The notes under the pieces: model-generated
The model's database searches: none
Told to the model about the DNA's origin: nothing
The model's input: only the letters and a program-made list of their open reading frames with translations
Made by a program: the position numbers and the translations under genes
Part shown: positions 1 through 11,500 of the stretch, in pieces
Layout: each line of letters starts with the position of its first letter
Numbering within the stretch: the stretch's first letter is position 1
Assembly: GCF_038396675.1 (NCBI RefSeq)
Contig: NC_088924.1
Span: forward strand, 24,908,501 to 24,972,500
DNA: 64,000 nt
Source of the DNA: Hydra vulgaris
Taxonomy: Eukaryota > Cnidaria > Hydrozoa > Anthoathecata > Hydridae
Direction of reading: 5' to 3'

Positions 1-117
1 CGAGAGCTAACTTTTTAGAAAAATGTTCGGTATTTTTTCAGGCGTATAATGGCGTATGCAATAATAGCTATTTTGTGTGGATTGGTTTAAGCAACGGAAT
101 ATGTTTTACATAAAAAT

Positions 118-620
118 AACTTGCAACTTAAGGTTTTCTTGATATATCTAGGGTAAAAATGTCTCTTTTTACTATAATGTTTTTACTATAATGTAATTAC
201 TATAATTTTTCTTACAGGAACAAAATGTTCCAATATTCGTCAAAATTGAAAATTTGAGGTCCCAAATAATATCTGAAGGGTAATTTAGAACCATATCTAT
301 ATCAGCATTGATAAAATCATAGAAAGATTTATATTTTTTGTACTGATTTTTATCAGTAATATTTAATGAAAAACGGACTGAGTTATGGTCGCTGGTACTA
401 AAAGGGCACTCAAGAAAAATTTTGCTTAAAATAAAAATGTTATTAGAAAAAATAAGGTACAGAATATTGACATCACGTGTTGGTTCGGGGACAAATTCAT
501 ACACAACAAGACTACTGACTAGAGTTAAAAATAAGCTATGATACTTTTCATTTGATGAAATATAGTTTAGCCAGTCAATATTTGGTAAATTAAAATTACC
601 AACATTAACAAACTGAGGAG
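118..620 (-). pseudogene. LINE endonuclease-domain fragment
   Basis: The minus strand reads as the back half of an apurinic-type endonuclease of a non-LTR retrotransposon. GNFNLPNIDW (about 600-570) corresponds to the family motif GDFNxPxIxW, here with the acidic Asp changed to Asn. It is followed by EPTRDVNILYLIF and then FSTSDHNSVRFSL, the conserved SDH block near the end of the domain. The open frame closes near 172. No reverse transcriptase follows downstream, so this is an old fragment. The clade is probably CR1/L2-like, but this is inference. The Asp-to-Asn change would be expected to abolish nicking. Confidence 0.7.
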
Positions 621-1189
621 CACAATTTATTAATTATTGAGACCATAGAGACAAGATTGTTAAAATCTATTTTGGAGATTGTTAAAATCTATTTGGGCGA
701 TAGGATGTAATTAGAACTTACTCGGACATTAAATATTAATTCGACAGTAAATAGCGGCTCCTCCTCCAATATTCAAACGGTCTTTACAATAAATTGAGTA
801 ACTATTTGAACAAGCAATGGCATTGGATAATTTATTGTTAAAAAAGGTTTTGCATACGCAAACTAAAGCTGAGTTGGCTACCTAAATTAAAAAAATAAAC
901 AGATACTTCTTTGTATGAATTACGTGTTGGGCTTATTTTTAAATTTTCATTTTTTAGAAATTCTCTTGTTTTAAAAAATTGATTTTTTTTTTTTTAATGT
1001 TATAGTTATTCGTTTTTGTCAATTTTAAATTTGATGATTCGCTCATCTTTGATTATAAACCGATAGGGCTGATTCTTAGATAAATTATTTTATCTGTTTC
1101 TTTCTGCGATTTTTACTCTCTCGTTGAGCAAACGTAAGGTCTGAATTAAAATAAAATTTGTTTTTGTTTTTTTTACTTGCTTTTCCTGG
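621..1189. other. AT-rich intergenic stretch, nothing recognised
   Basis: There is no open frame of note, no repeat structure and no RNA-like motif. The stretch is probably decayed transposon sequence between two LINE fragments. Confidence 0.5.
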
Positions 1190-1390
1190 CTTCCATAATT
1201 ACTTTAGATTCTAATACTTTTAGATACTTTCGTGCAAATGTAATTAAATATGTTTGTTTCATAATGCTTAGTAGAATAGAGTTGATAAATATCATTACTA
1301 TAGAGGAACAAATTGGTATCATCAGCAAACATGATACTTAAAAGATCCTGCAAAACACCACAGGATATTTCTATCCTTTATTATTTTTAG
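1190..1390 (-). pseudogene. LINE reverse transcriptase fragment (FADD box)
   Basis: The minus strand encodes SIMFADDTNLFLYSNDIYQL, the catalytic FADD box of a non-LTR reverse transcriptase with its usual hydrophobic neighbours. The residues upstream do not keep the expected GVPQGS block, so only a short part of the palm domain survives. It lies on the 5' side of the endonuclease fragment at 118-620, the wrong order for one copy, so the two probably come from different insertions. Confidence 0.55.
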
Positions 1391-1849
1391 AATTATGATG
1401 ATGATTTGTGGTTTTACCATTATCTAATACATCAAAAATTTCGTTAAGCGCATTATTACCGCCGGCTTTTATTTACCTAAAATCTATTTCTTTTGATTCA
1501 CCATCACCAAAAACGAATATATTTTTGCATCTTTTTTTTTCTCTTTTTATTCTCGCTTTTAACCGAGACAGCGTTAAGAATGGGAATGATCGTTTCTTAT
1601 TCATATATTCCAGGTTTATTCGTAGTAAAAAAACTACTATATAAAACTTTATAAGTTTGATCACTTGATTTTCTTCATATTCAGCAAAACTTTTTTTGTA
1701 ACTTATTGTTCTGCTTTAATTAATTAAATACTAAGTTTTCAAGAGCTTCTGTTTTGAGAGATATTGAAAAGAGTCCTAGTTTTACCCTAGATATTTCGGA
1801 AAAATAAATTTATGATCTTGAAATAAAAATTCTTAACAGAAATTGTTTA
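1391..1849. other. No supported gene
   Basis: Short open frames exist on both strands (for example 1408-1644 +), but they overlap one another and have no recognisable domain. The sequence is AT-rich and unassigned. Confidence 0.45.
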
Positions 1850-2336
1850 AACAGAAAAAAAAATTAGACAGTTAGAAAATAGGCAAAGAAGAAACAATCT
1901 ACGACTTGATGAACTTATTGACCCAGCCGATATTTGGTCGTAAAAAGACTTCTTTTGAACTTTCAAAAGACGTTCAAAATGCTGGCTGGGTAGAACGAAT
2001 CGGAAAGCTTGGAGGAAACTGAATTAAAGGTCATTAAAATATTTGAAAACAAACAGGTGTAACTATTGAACGGGCAAACAGAACAGGAAAGATAGGTTCA
2101 TATAATCCGAGAACCATAGTAATGAAGTTGTTAAATTAATTTAAATATTAAAAAACGCACACAAACTCAAAGGAACGGATATTTACTTAAACGAGGATTA
2201 TTCCTTCGATACAATGGTGGTACGGAAAAAGTTATTTGAAAAAAATGTTAACAGAAACAACCGTATATACTCAATTGATAACTATGAGAAACTAATAGTT
2301 AAAGAATTTCGAAAAAATGATAACGCTAAAATTTAA
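1850..2336 (+). pseudogene. LINE ORF1-like remnant
   Basis: Translating across several stops and frameshifts gives pieces typical of the ORF1 (transposase_22-like) protein of non-LTR elements. They are LENRQRRNNLRLDEL (about 1876-1920), a relic of ERANRTGK (2068-2090), NPRTIVMKLLN (2105-2140) and LKGTDIYLNEDYSFDTMVVRK (2168-2232), then a C-terminal stretch ending near 2335. ORF1 proteins bind element RNA as trimers. The order of the blocks is intact but the frame is not, so this is a dead copy. The ORF2 remnant at 2480-2960 follows in the right orientation. Confidence 0.6.
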
Positions 2337-2479
2337 TCATTTTAATTCTTTATGTTTTTTGTTCTTTATACTTTATTATAAAAAAAAATAGACTTCTTGA
2401 GAGTCATTCAGATCTAGATATTAATTCTTATATTAACAGCAACCATCTTATTATAACTTAAGTCCATCTTATTACGATT

Positions 2480-2960
2480 TAAATACTTCAAATCCTAAAA
2501 CATATATAAATGCATTCTCTATCTTACATTTAAATATTAGAAGCATTCAAATAAGTTTTAAGAAATTTAAACTTTTTTTTCTCAGCACAAAAATGGATTA
2601 TAAAGCTATTTGCCTCACAGAAACAGTCACAGAAACAGTCTTAGTAAACATAGTAATTTAGAAATTGAAAGCAATTTAAATTTTCAGCTAAAAAGTCATA
2701 AAGTAGTTTTTCAAGTTTGAAAAGCAAGCAGAAGAGCATCTTCATCCACAACTCATTAATTTTAAAACAGCAAAGTGAATACTGCACAACAAACAATGAC
2801 TGTGATTCGTTGACAATTTAAATCTTTATAAAAAAACCACTAAAAACGTAATAGTGCATGTTTTATACCGACCGCCTTCAGGTAGTATAAAAATATTTGA
2901 TAAACACATAAAAAGTAACAAACATAGACCACAAACATACAAATAAGGATATTAGCGGTA
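2480..2960 (+). pseudogene. Start of LINE ORF2 (endonuclease) remnant
   Basis: The block SILHLNIRSIQ (about 2520-2555) matches the first conserved strand of a LINE endonuclease. It is followed at the proper spacing by KAICLTETVTET (2600-2640), the metal-binding glutamate motif. A degenerate HVLYRPPSG block (about 2853-2885) completes the N-terminal half. Frames are broken throughout. It lies directly downstream of the ORF1 remnant, so the two are probably one copy. Confidence 0.5.
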
Positions 2961-3628
2961 AATGCATTTACTTTGTGGGTTATTTGAATTTAAATATGAC
3001 TCAAATATGAACTCAAATAGAAACATCAGAAAGATCTGTAGAAAAAATGAGGGGAAGAGGGGGGGGGCGATTGATGAGAACAATTGTATCTCCTTAGATA
3101 TATTGCAAACAATTTTTTTTGTTAATTTATATATTTAACTCAGCATGTTGTTTAAAAACGGAAGTAAATAAGGTAGGCTTTTAAAATTGATATTAAGTTG
3201 AGATATACATATCAATATATAGCTTAAGTTCATATTTACATAGATTAAAAAAGTTTAAGACTAATATTCTTAAAAAAAAATACAATTTATGGACCAGTCT
3301 GCTCACAAATTTTTAAACCTAAATAATGTCCCCCTACTTTACTAAATGATCTTGACCCACCAAATCAAAAAATTAAAAAATAAATAAAAAAAAACCCTCC
3401 CTTTTTTTTCTCTCTATCTTCCATCTGAGATGATGGAATTAAAAATAACTGAAACTCGCCGCCTGCCCCTTCCTTTACTAGATGGTCTGTATCCGCCCCT
3501 GATTCCAACCACAAACAAACCAAGTAGAATCCCCAAAAATAGTGAAACCTTAATTTTAATTGCAACTCAAAAATGTAATAAAAAAAAGTGAAAATAACAA
3601 TGCCAATAGTTATCGACGTTTCTATTGA
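2961..3628. other. No supported gene; includes a short G-run
   Basis: AT-rich sequence with a guanine-rich run at about 3050-3070 and pyrimidine-rich tracts near 3395-3420. A 66-codon minus-strand frame (3365-3565) has no recognisable domain. Confidence 0.45.
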
Positions 3629-4150
3629 ACTTTATAATCAGTCCTTTTCTTCTGAAAACTTTATAATCAGCCCTTATCTTCTGAAAACTTTATAATCAGC
3701 CCTTATCTTCTGAAAACTTTATAATCAGTCCTTATCTTCTGAAAACTTTATAACTAGCCCTTATCTTCTGAAAATTTTATAATCAGCCCTTATCTTCTGA
3801 AAACTTTATAATCAGCCCTTATCTTCTGAAAACTTTATAATCAGCCCTTATCTTCTGAAAACTTTATAATCAGCCCTTATTTTCTGAAAACTTTATAATT
3901 AGCCCTTATCTTCTGAAAACTTTATAATCAGCCCTTATCTTCTGAAAACTTTATAATCAGTCCTTATCTTCTGAAAACTCTATAATCAGCCCTTATCTTC
4001 TGAAAACTTTATAATCAGCCCTTATCTTCTGAAAACTTTATAATCATTCCTTATCTTCTGAAAACTTTATAATCAGCCCTTATCTTCTGAAAACTTTATA
4101 ATTAGCCCTTATCTTCTGAAAACTTTATAATCAGCCCTTATGTTCTGAAA
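3629..4150. repeat. 29-bp minisatellite, 18 copies
   Basis: Head-to-tail units of 29 bp beginning actttataatcagcccttat fill 522 bp, exactly 18 periods. Units differ by single substitutions (cag to tag, ccc to tcc, cttc to gttc) and there are essentially no indels. There are no spacers, so it is not a CRISPR. It ends abruptly in accggaaaaa. Confidence 0.97.
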
Positions 4151-4594
4151 ACCGGAAAAAAATATTATAAATAAAAAGCGCTAACGAATATTAATTGTGA
4201 AACTGATATGATCAAATTTCTATACTAATTACTTTATATTAGTAAAAGTATATTAACTTAAACTACAAAAGTCCGTCATGTAGAAGAGTTTAAAAATTAT
4301 TGGCTCTTGGTACGACACTTTTTTTAAATTGTACCTTAGGGGAAATTTAAAAATTGCAACGCTTAAATAAATAACAAAATTGACTAATAGTTCTGAGCAA
4401 AATTGATAAATAAGTCTACGTGTAAAATGGTAGCCCCAAAACAAACGCGAGAAAAAAAAGTACTGCACCAATCAAAATTTAACAACCTACCTCGTTATTA
4501 AACAAATTCTTTACGCACATATGGTCCTCGGCATATATGTGCATAAAGAGCAAGCAAAATATATAGTCTTAGGTAAAAGAAATGATAGCCGCAT

Positions 4595-4655
4595 GAAAAA
4601 TGTCAACTGTTAACGAACCCTCTTTTAGAGGGTTCGTTAACAGTTGACATTTTTC
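4595..4655. repeat. Perfect 28-bp inverted repeat, 5-nt loop
   Basis: The left arm (4595-4622, gaaaaatgtcaactgttaac...) is exactly complementary to the right arm (4628-4655), with tttta between them. No substitutions separate the arms, which suggests a recent origin or gene conversion. No T-run or gene end explains it as a terminator. Confidence 0.95.
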
Positions 4656-4839
4656 AAATTTTAAAATTTTTTTTTTTATAACTAATCACCTTACTGAGAA
4701 GCGTTGCTTAAAACCTGATAGTTTTTAAATAAAGTGGAGGTGGCCTAGGTAAAAGGAGGCCCTTGGAACACAAACTTCCCCAAACTATAGTTTGATTTTA
4801 AAACTGCTCGTCTAATAGAAAACAGAATATTTTTTATTA

Positions 4840-5470
4840 TGGTGGTACAACTGAAAATAAAATAATCACCGGTAGAATTTCTCATGGATTCATTTTAGAA
4901 CCACTTTTGTTTTTAATATACATTAAATATGAAACAAAGCTTCGAATATTTTAAACTCAATTATATTTGTTGATGACATTAATCTATTTTATTCCCATAG
5001 TAATATATAAACATTTTTTTTAAAAGTCAACAAAAAACTTTTCAAAGTAACTGAATGGTTTGACAAAAATAAATTGTCATTAAACTTAACCAAAACTAAG
5101 TATATTATTTTCACCACTTTCATCAAAGATACAAAATTCCTCTAAAGCTTCGAAATCTTAGCATCGGGAATCAAATTATAAAAAAAGAACACTAAATCAA
5201 ATTTGCTTAAAATATATCTTTTGCTCTCTTATTCATTATTATCTTAATTAAGCTAACTTTGCTTGGTGCAGCACCAATAAAAAAAACTAAAAAAACGTCA
5301 TAAGAATAATATCCAACGTAGACCGTCTATCTCATTCAGAATCAATATTTGTTAATCTAAAATATCTGAATGTTTACCAAATAAATACCACAATTTAGTT
5401 TTTAAGTACAAAACTAATAACGATACGATCCAAAATATTTTCAAAACGCTATTTAAAAAAATACAGCATA
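4840..5470 (+). pseudogene. LINE reverse transcriptase C-terminal remnant
   Basis: Across shifting frames the blocks of a CR1/Jockey-type RT are readable in order. FILEPLLFLIYI (4892-4925) is the decayed PQGSxLGPLLFLIYI. IIFVDDINLFYSHSNI (4958-5010) holds the catalytic YxDD equivalent. TEWFDKNKLSLNLTKTKYIIF (5052-5112) is the thumb-region block. Relics of the HAAR and terminal MYK blocks follow to about 5460. Several stops and frameshifts make it non-functional. It may belong to the same copy as the fragments at 1850-2960. The TA microsatellite begins right after it. Confidence 0.65.
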
Positions 5471-5474
5471 AGTA

Positions 5475-5499
5475 TAGTATAGTATAGTATAGTATATAT

Positions 5500-5597
<98 letters not shown>
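5475..5597. repeat. (TATAG)n and (TA)n microsatellite
   Basis: A few tatag units at 5475-5500 lead into an almost pure TA run to 5597. The mariner element follows immediately, and the TA run resumes on its other side. Confidence 0.95.
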
Positions 5598-5598
<1 letters not shown>

Positions 5599-6904
5599 TA
5601 CTGTGATCAAAAAGTAAGGTGAGTTTTTAATTTAAACTTCCCGCCTTATTCGAATCGTCCAATCTTTTTTATTTTTAAGTTGGTAGGAATGTCATTAACA
5701 TTTGCGCAAAATTACATGTCAAACTCATAATTATTTTTTTTTGTTTACGCTTGTTTCTGAAGTACCAAAAGTGCATTCGGCGATTTTCACGATGTCTAAT
5801 TTTGTTGAGCAAAGAAGTGCTATCAAATTTTGTTTGCGGAATGATATTTCTGCTGCTGAAACGTATCGAATGTTGCAAAAGGCCTTCAATGAAGAGACTA
5901 TGTCTCAAAAAAATGTTTACAAGTGGTACAAAGACTTCAAAGAAGGCCGAGAATGTGTTGATGACTTGGAACGCTCCGGACAACCATCGACTTCGATTGA
6001 TGATCGCCACATCAACAAAATCAAAGAATTGGTGCTTGCAAATCGTCGGTTAACCATTCGAGACCTTGTTGACATGGTTGGAATATCATTTGGGTCGGTG
6101 CAAGCGATTTTGAAGGATCATTTGGGCCTCAGAAGACTCAAATCACGTTTGGTGCCGAAATTTCTCAATTTCTTTGAAAAAGAGCGTCGCGTTAAAACGT
6201 GTGAAGCAATGCTTTCTGACTATCAAGACGTCTACAAACAAATTATTACTGGCGATGAGACTTGGGTCTACGCATACGACCCTGAAACAACCGACCAATC
6301 GAGTGAATACCGTGAAAAAGGCAAGCCGAGACCGAAGCAACCACGTCAAAGTCGCTCAAAAATCAAGGTCATGTTGACTGTTTTCTTTTATTATTGTGGT
6401 GTCGTGCACTACGAATTCCTTCCAACTGGCCAAACTGTCAACAAGGAATATTATTTAAACGTTATGCGACGTTTGCGTGAAGCTATTCGCAAAAAGAGAC
6501 CGGAATTATGGGCCAATAACTCTTGGATTTTGCACCACGATAATGCGCCTTCGCACACAGCACTGGTTCTTCGTGAGTTCGCCAAAAACTCTACCCATGT
6601 TGCTCCACAACCACCGTATTCGCCCGACTTAGCACCGTGTGACTTCTGGCTGTTCCCAAAGCTCAAGAGACCACTCCGGGGAAATCGTTTGAGTCCATTG
6701 AAGAGATCCAACGTGAATCGGCACGCGCATTGAAGGCTATCCCTACCGAGGACTTTTCGGCATGCTTCGAAGACTGGAAAAAACGTTGGCAAAAGTGCAT
6801 TGGGCCCGGGGGGGATTATTTTGAGGGGGACGATACAGATTTGGAAGAATAAATAAAGATTTTTCATTTTATAAAAAAATTCATCTTACTTTTTGATCAC
6901 AGTA

Positions 6905-6905
<1 letters not shown>
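5598..6905 (+). mobile_element. mariner transposon, nearly complete
   Basis: Terminal inverted repeats of about 30 bp begin CTACTGTGATCAAAAAGTAA at both ends (5598 inwards; 6905 inwards on the minus strand) with two or three mismatches near the inner part. A TA dinucleotide borders each end (5596-5597, 6906-6907). Because the element lies inside a TA microsatellite, the duplication cannot be separated from the array. The length of 1308 bp is normal for mariner. It carries one transposase gene reading left to right. Confidence 0.95.
5792..6852 (+). pseudogene. mariner transposase, one frameshift
   Basis: Cut-and-paste transposase of the mariner family. The first 299 residues are open from ATG 5792: an N-terminal HTH pair (residues about 5-110, with [12 protein letters not shown] at 55-66), then the catalytic domain with GDETW (D155), LHHDNAPSH (D250) and [10 protein letters not shown] (D284). 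I count 33 residues between the second and third Asp, one fewer than the usual DD34D, suggesting loss of a codon just before. The frame breaks near 6685-6690, where one base appears lost. The C-terminal part (FESIEEIQ onward) is readable in the next frame to TAA 6850-6852, giving about 353 residues in all. An upstream in-frame ATG at 5702 lies between the TIR and the conserved start and was not chosen. Confidence 0.93.

Positions 6906-6988
<83 letters not shown>
6906..6988. repeat. (TA)n microsatellite
   Basis: Right-hand half of the TA tract into which the mariner element inserted. Confidence 0.95.
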
Positions 6989-6989
<1 letters not shown>

Positions 6990-6994
<5 letters not shown>

Positions 6995-8514
6995 AGTATA
7001 TGTATGAATATATGTATACATTTTTTTCTAGTTTCTTTATTCTTTATTTTATATTTATTGTTTATCTTCATACAATTAGGTCTTGTCGAAGAGAACCGCT
7101 TGGATTTGAAAACTAGGCTTATTTTGGGTATTAATGGTGTTTGGGGTGCTTGTAACAATCTAATGATTGAGTTTTTCTTAGTAAGTTGGTTTTAGTGAAT
7201 ATATGTTCATGTCAATAGTTTTAAAGTAAATATTTCTTTTTCTTTTTCTTTTTATACTTTTATACTAATTAATAGATGTACTCGGTGTAGTTACAGCAAT
7301 TTACAAATTATTTGAATTCTTGTATTTGGAGTTAGCATGATTTTATCAGCGTATTATGTCCAAGCAAGAGCTTTAGATGTTACAATTTTTTTTGCTTCAG
7401 GTTTTTTTAATATTTAAAGAAACTTTTCTTTTTTTATATATAAACTTCAAAACCTCTTTACTACCCCTAATAGTGAATCTAAATAACACCATATTGGAGT
7501 CTTTTGATCACTTTCGCTCATCGGCGTTAACGTGAACGTAGTTAAAATTTTTTTAAAAAGTGCCTTAACCCATTATAGATTCTAGTTCTAATCGGTTCTG
7601 AGGTATATTAGCTATATAAAGTTGTCAAAATACAATATTTCTATCAATTTTCACAAAAGATACTAGAAATCCGACCAAGAGCTAATAATTAAGAAAAATT
7701 GCCAATAAACAATTAGAACAGATCATTAAACAGATTATTAAACTATGATGTTTATTTCACCTAAAAAACGTATTTATTTAAAATCTCATTCAAATTTTAA
7801 CAAGCGATTGTGATTTTAAGAAGATTTTTTAAAAAAAAAATAATCTTCGGTCTGGGTTGTTTCGCTACAAACATTTATATTTTATGATACCGCAAAATTT
7901 ATCACTTTAATTTTTTTCGTCTTTTCATAATTCCAAGATCTGATCATTTAACGGAAATATGTTGAAGTCAATAAAATATCATACAGACGCTATAATATTT
8001 TTAAATTGCCTTAACTACATCGAATATGGAATCTTTGTCAGATTTACTTTTTTTGGATATAAATTTCATAGTTTTTTACACTTAATACACTTTATTTTTC
8101 AAATTTTGATTTCTTTTTGTATACTAGACATTTTGGTATTCAGTTATTCTACTTAGTATTAAAAAATCTTTAATATTATATTTTAGTGTAAGTAAATAAG
8201 CTCCTTGAATAAGCGTTATTGTTATTTATGACATTTTTAATTTTCTTTTTTTCCAGTTCTTTAAAAGTTTTTGTCAGAATTGAATTAAACTTTCAGGTCA
8301 AAGTCCACCCAATATTTCTTTCAGCTATTTTTAATTCATTATTGTTATTATACATTTTAATTCATCACTTAATTAAAATTAAAATTCATTGCTAAATACT
8401 TCTTCGTTTATCATTAAAGTTCTTTTTGGCTGTTTTTCGTTTTTCGACTATGTAAAATGTACAAACAGGTTGGTTGCGAAGACAACAAAACAGGTTGTTT
8501 AAAAGTTTATATAC
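6990..8514. other. AT-rich intergenic stretch, nothing recognised
   Basis: T-rich and A-rich tracts without any supported gene. A short open frame (7959-8156 +) is all hydrophobic residues from AT-rich codons and resembles no family I know. Confidence 0.5.
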
Positions 8515-8522
8515 ATACACAC

Positions 8523-11500
8523 TAGGGCATGCCAAAATATCACGATTTTCAGAAAATGAAAGGTCGCGGTATAAATACCTGTTCTATACATAAAAAGAAG
8601 TATATAAACCAAATTTGAACTCTCTAGGACCATATTTAGTGCTGGAAGATGATTTTAGGTTTTTACGCAAATACGAGAAATCGTTGTTTTTCTCTGAAAA
8701 AAAATATTCTTTTTGAAAATGAAGAAATAAAAAAGTTAGGAAAGGTATTTTTTAGTTTAAAATCTAATATTGTTACTATAACAGATATTTTACAATTTGG
8801 CCAGTGCACTTTGGTCAGCTTCTAATGATATTAATGCCCTGAGCTCTCTGACAACTAGCAGTATATCTTGTTTTTTGTCCTCCTTTAATGTGCTACTGAT
8901 ATATCTTTGTATAAGATTGATATTCCGCTCTGCTGGGTCATTTGTAACATTTAGAGATTTTACAAACTCACAAAATGATATATAGGAATCATTTTCCTCC
9001 AGCTTTCCAGCAGCTAAACCTGTTTTCCAGGTAGGAATTTCGTCCTGTATGCCTAGAACAATGAAAAGAGCCCAACTTTCCTCTGTAATCAACTCTGTTA
9101 CCTCAGAGGTTGGTAAAACTAGGACAGCATCAGGTTTACCATTGGGAATAGTGTTGATATCTGGTACCTCAAAGGTCAACAGCTTGTCTAGAACTGCAAG
9201 CTTCTCTTCAAAATCTGGATCTGCCAGTATTAACACAGCAACCTTTGGGGCAAGGTACCAAGAGTGTTGCTGAAAAAATTTCAGAAAAGCATTGCCAATT
9301 TTGACATCAAACTCTTGTTGTATAACATAAGCTGACTTGAATGACAGGAAATCATTCTTAACAGCATATTCTGCTTTGTATGAACGTAAATACCATGGAG
9401 CATAAAAAACTGCACATATAAAAGCTGATATTTCCTGTCATAACAATAGCTAAATTGTAAAGACTGTCAGCCATGAAACGAGCATTGTGATTGGCTCCTG
9501 GTTGATAAATTTTAAAACCATTCAGCTTTGGTGATGAGACATTTAAATAAAAAGCAGCATACTTAACTAGATGATTATAATCATCTCTTGGAAACACTTC
9601 GTGATTAAGAGCAAACTTCAGATATTCCTGAGCTTCCAGGTAAAGTTTATGAAGTTCAGATCCAACTTCCAGCTTCTTCTCATCAAATTTCTTAAACTCA
9701 GACAGGTTAGCTTTTTGAATTATGGCGTGATATACTTCCCAGTCCTTCTTGAAATCTTTATAGAACTGTCTATCTGGTGCAGCAGTAGGTCCAAGGACAA
9801 TTACAATTGCCTTATGTATTGCTATTTCAAACATGTGATGTCTGCATAACAGCCAGAGAACAGGTTTTCCCAAAATATAGCACAACCTGGTTATAATTCC
9901 TCCATGGGCTCCTGCGTTAACATTGGTAGTATCTGCAACAATTGCGAAAATTTCATTGCATATTTCAAAGGACTCAAGTAAGTTGTGAATAATTTCTGTT
10001 TCATCAACAGCTTTGCCAGACTCTGCAGGTAAAACACCAAGTAAGAGATCGTTTTTATTCTCAAATTCAGGACTAGTAACACTGACAGCAACTCTATCTC
10101 TTACAACAGATTGCAAGGTATTTTCATCTAAATGTTTTAACAGCTTGCCATCAAAGTGGAGAACAAGATGTTTTCCAGCCATTGTCTCTCTGTAATTTTC
10201 TCTGATGGTATTGCCTAAATAAAGATCATTTTTAACACAATATATTATTGTTATGATGGTTTATTTTTAGGTAAATATTCCACTCTTTAAAGGTATAGTA
10301 AGATTTTAATCATAACTTTCATTTATAATAGACTTACATTAGAAAATCAGGGATAAGAAATATGGCATCTGAAGAAAAACTTTTTGATTTGAAAAAAAAA
10401 ACTTAATTTTGACTGGCAAAAAGTTGGCATAAAAGACTTTTTCTTTAGGTGTCCCTTTAAAAATTACCTTGATGTTCAATTACTTTCGCTCTTTCTCTTG
10501 AAATACTAGATTTAGAAATGCCCATCTGATTAACATCTCCTCCCAGATAATTAACAACAGACGAAAACAGCCAGGTTTGTAATTCAATGCTGATTAAACC
10601 TCTAGCACAAATAGGTGTAGTTACTGCCATCAATTCTTCTCTTGTAATCTTTTTATTTACTTGCATTGAGCCTTTAGGTAAGACTTTTGGGGTTTTATTA
10701 TGAGCAGCACCATATTCAAAGTCATCATCACTACCTTCGAATGAGTCTTCTTCTACAGCAAAATCTGGATCTGTCAAAGTTGAGTCAAACATATCCAAAT
10801 TGGCTGGACCAGACTTGTATCTAAAATATTTACATAAATAAGTTAGGATTTCATTTTTAAGAAGTAAGTTTTTAAACAGTTTTAAAGTAATTATGACACT
10901 TGTTTTACCTTTTCTTAGTTGGCGTCAAGTTTTCATCACTTTCATCAAGTGGTGGGGGAGCTGATTTACATCTTTCTTTCTCCTCTAGGTACTTCATTCT
11001 CATTTGTTCTTGTCTTTTATACCTTTCTAGTCGTTTCTCAATGATGGTAGCTAGCTCTTTATCTGGCTTAGAAATAAACCACTTCCTAAAACAAAAATGT
11101 ATAACATTAGAATGCAATAACTTACTCTGATGGACAGACAGATGGATAGCTGAAAGACAGACAGACTGAAAACCCTACATAAAGTAGCTGCGCTACTAAC
11201 AATTTGATTAATATAGAGAAATTTACAAAAAGGCTACAATATAATTGATACTCTTACCTGTCTGTTTGCTGGTCTAGATAGAAATTTAGGTCTTCTTCAA
11301 TAGCAGCTTGTGTTCTTGGTGTTATTTTGTCACTTCTCATCAGTTGCTCTAAGTTATCTTTGCCTATGTCAAACAACTGTTCCATTGTTGAAATGAATTC
11401 ATTCTTAATATTTTTTCTAGTATCTTTGGTATCTTTCAGGGTAACACGTTTTTTCAAAAGTTGATACTTCTTGTGTAGAGCTTGAAGTTTGTCAAGAATT

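Noticed and set aside
1408-1664. Overlapping open frames on both strands
   Set aside because: No domain, AT-driven hydrophobic composition and no conservation visible.
3629-4150. CRISPR-like regular repeat
   Set aside because: Units are contiguous without spacers and the genome is eukaryotic; this is a minisatellite.
5702-5791. N-terminal extension of the mariner transposase from an upstream ATG
   Set aside because: It reads through the untranslated part of the element; family proteins start at the ATG at 5792.
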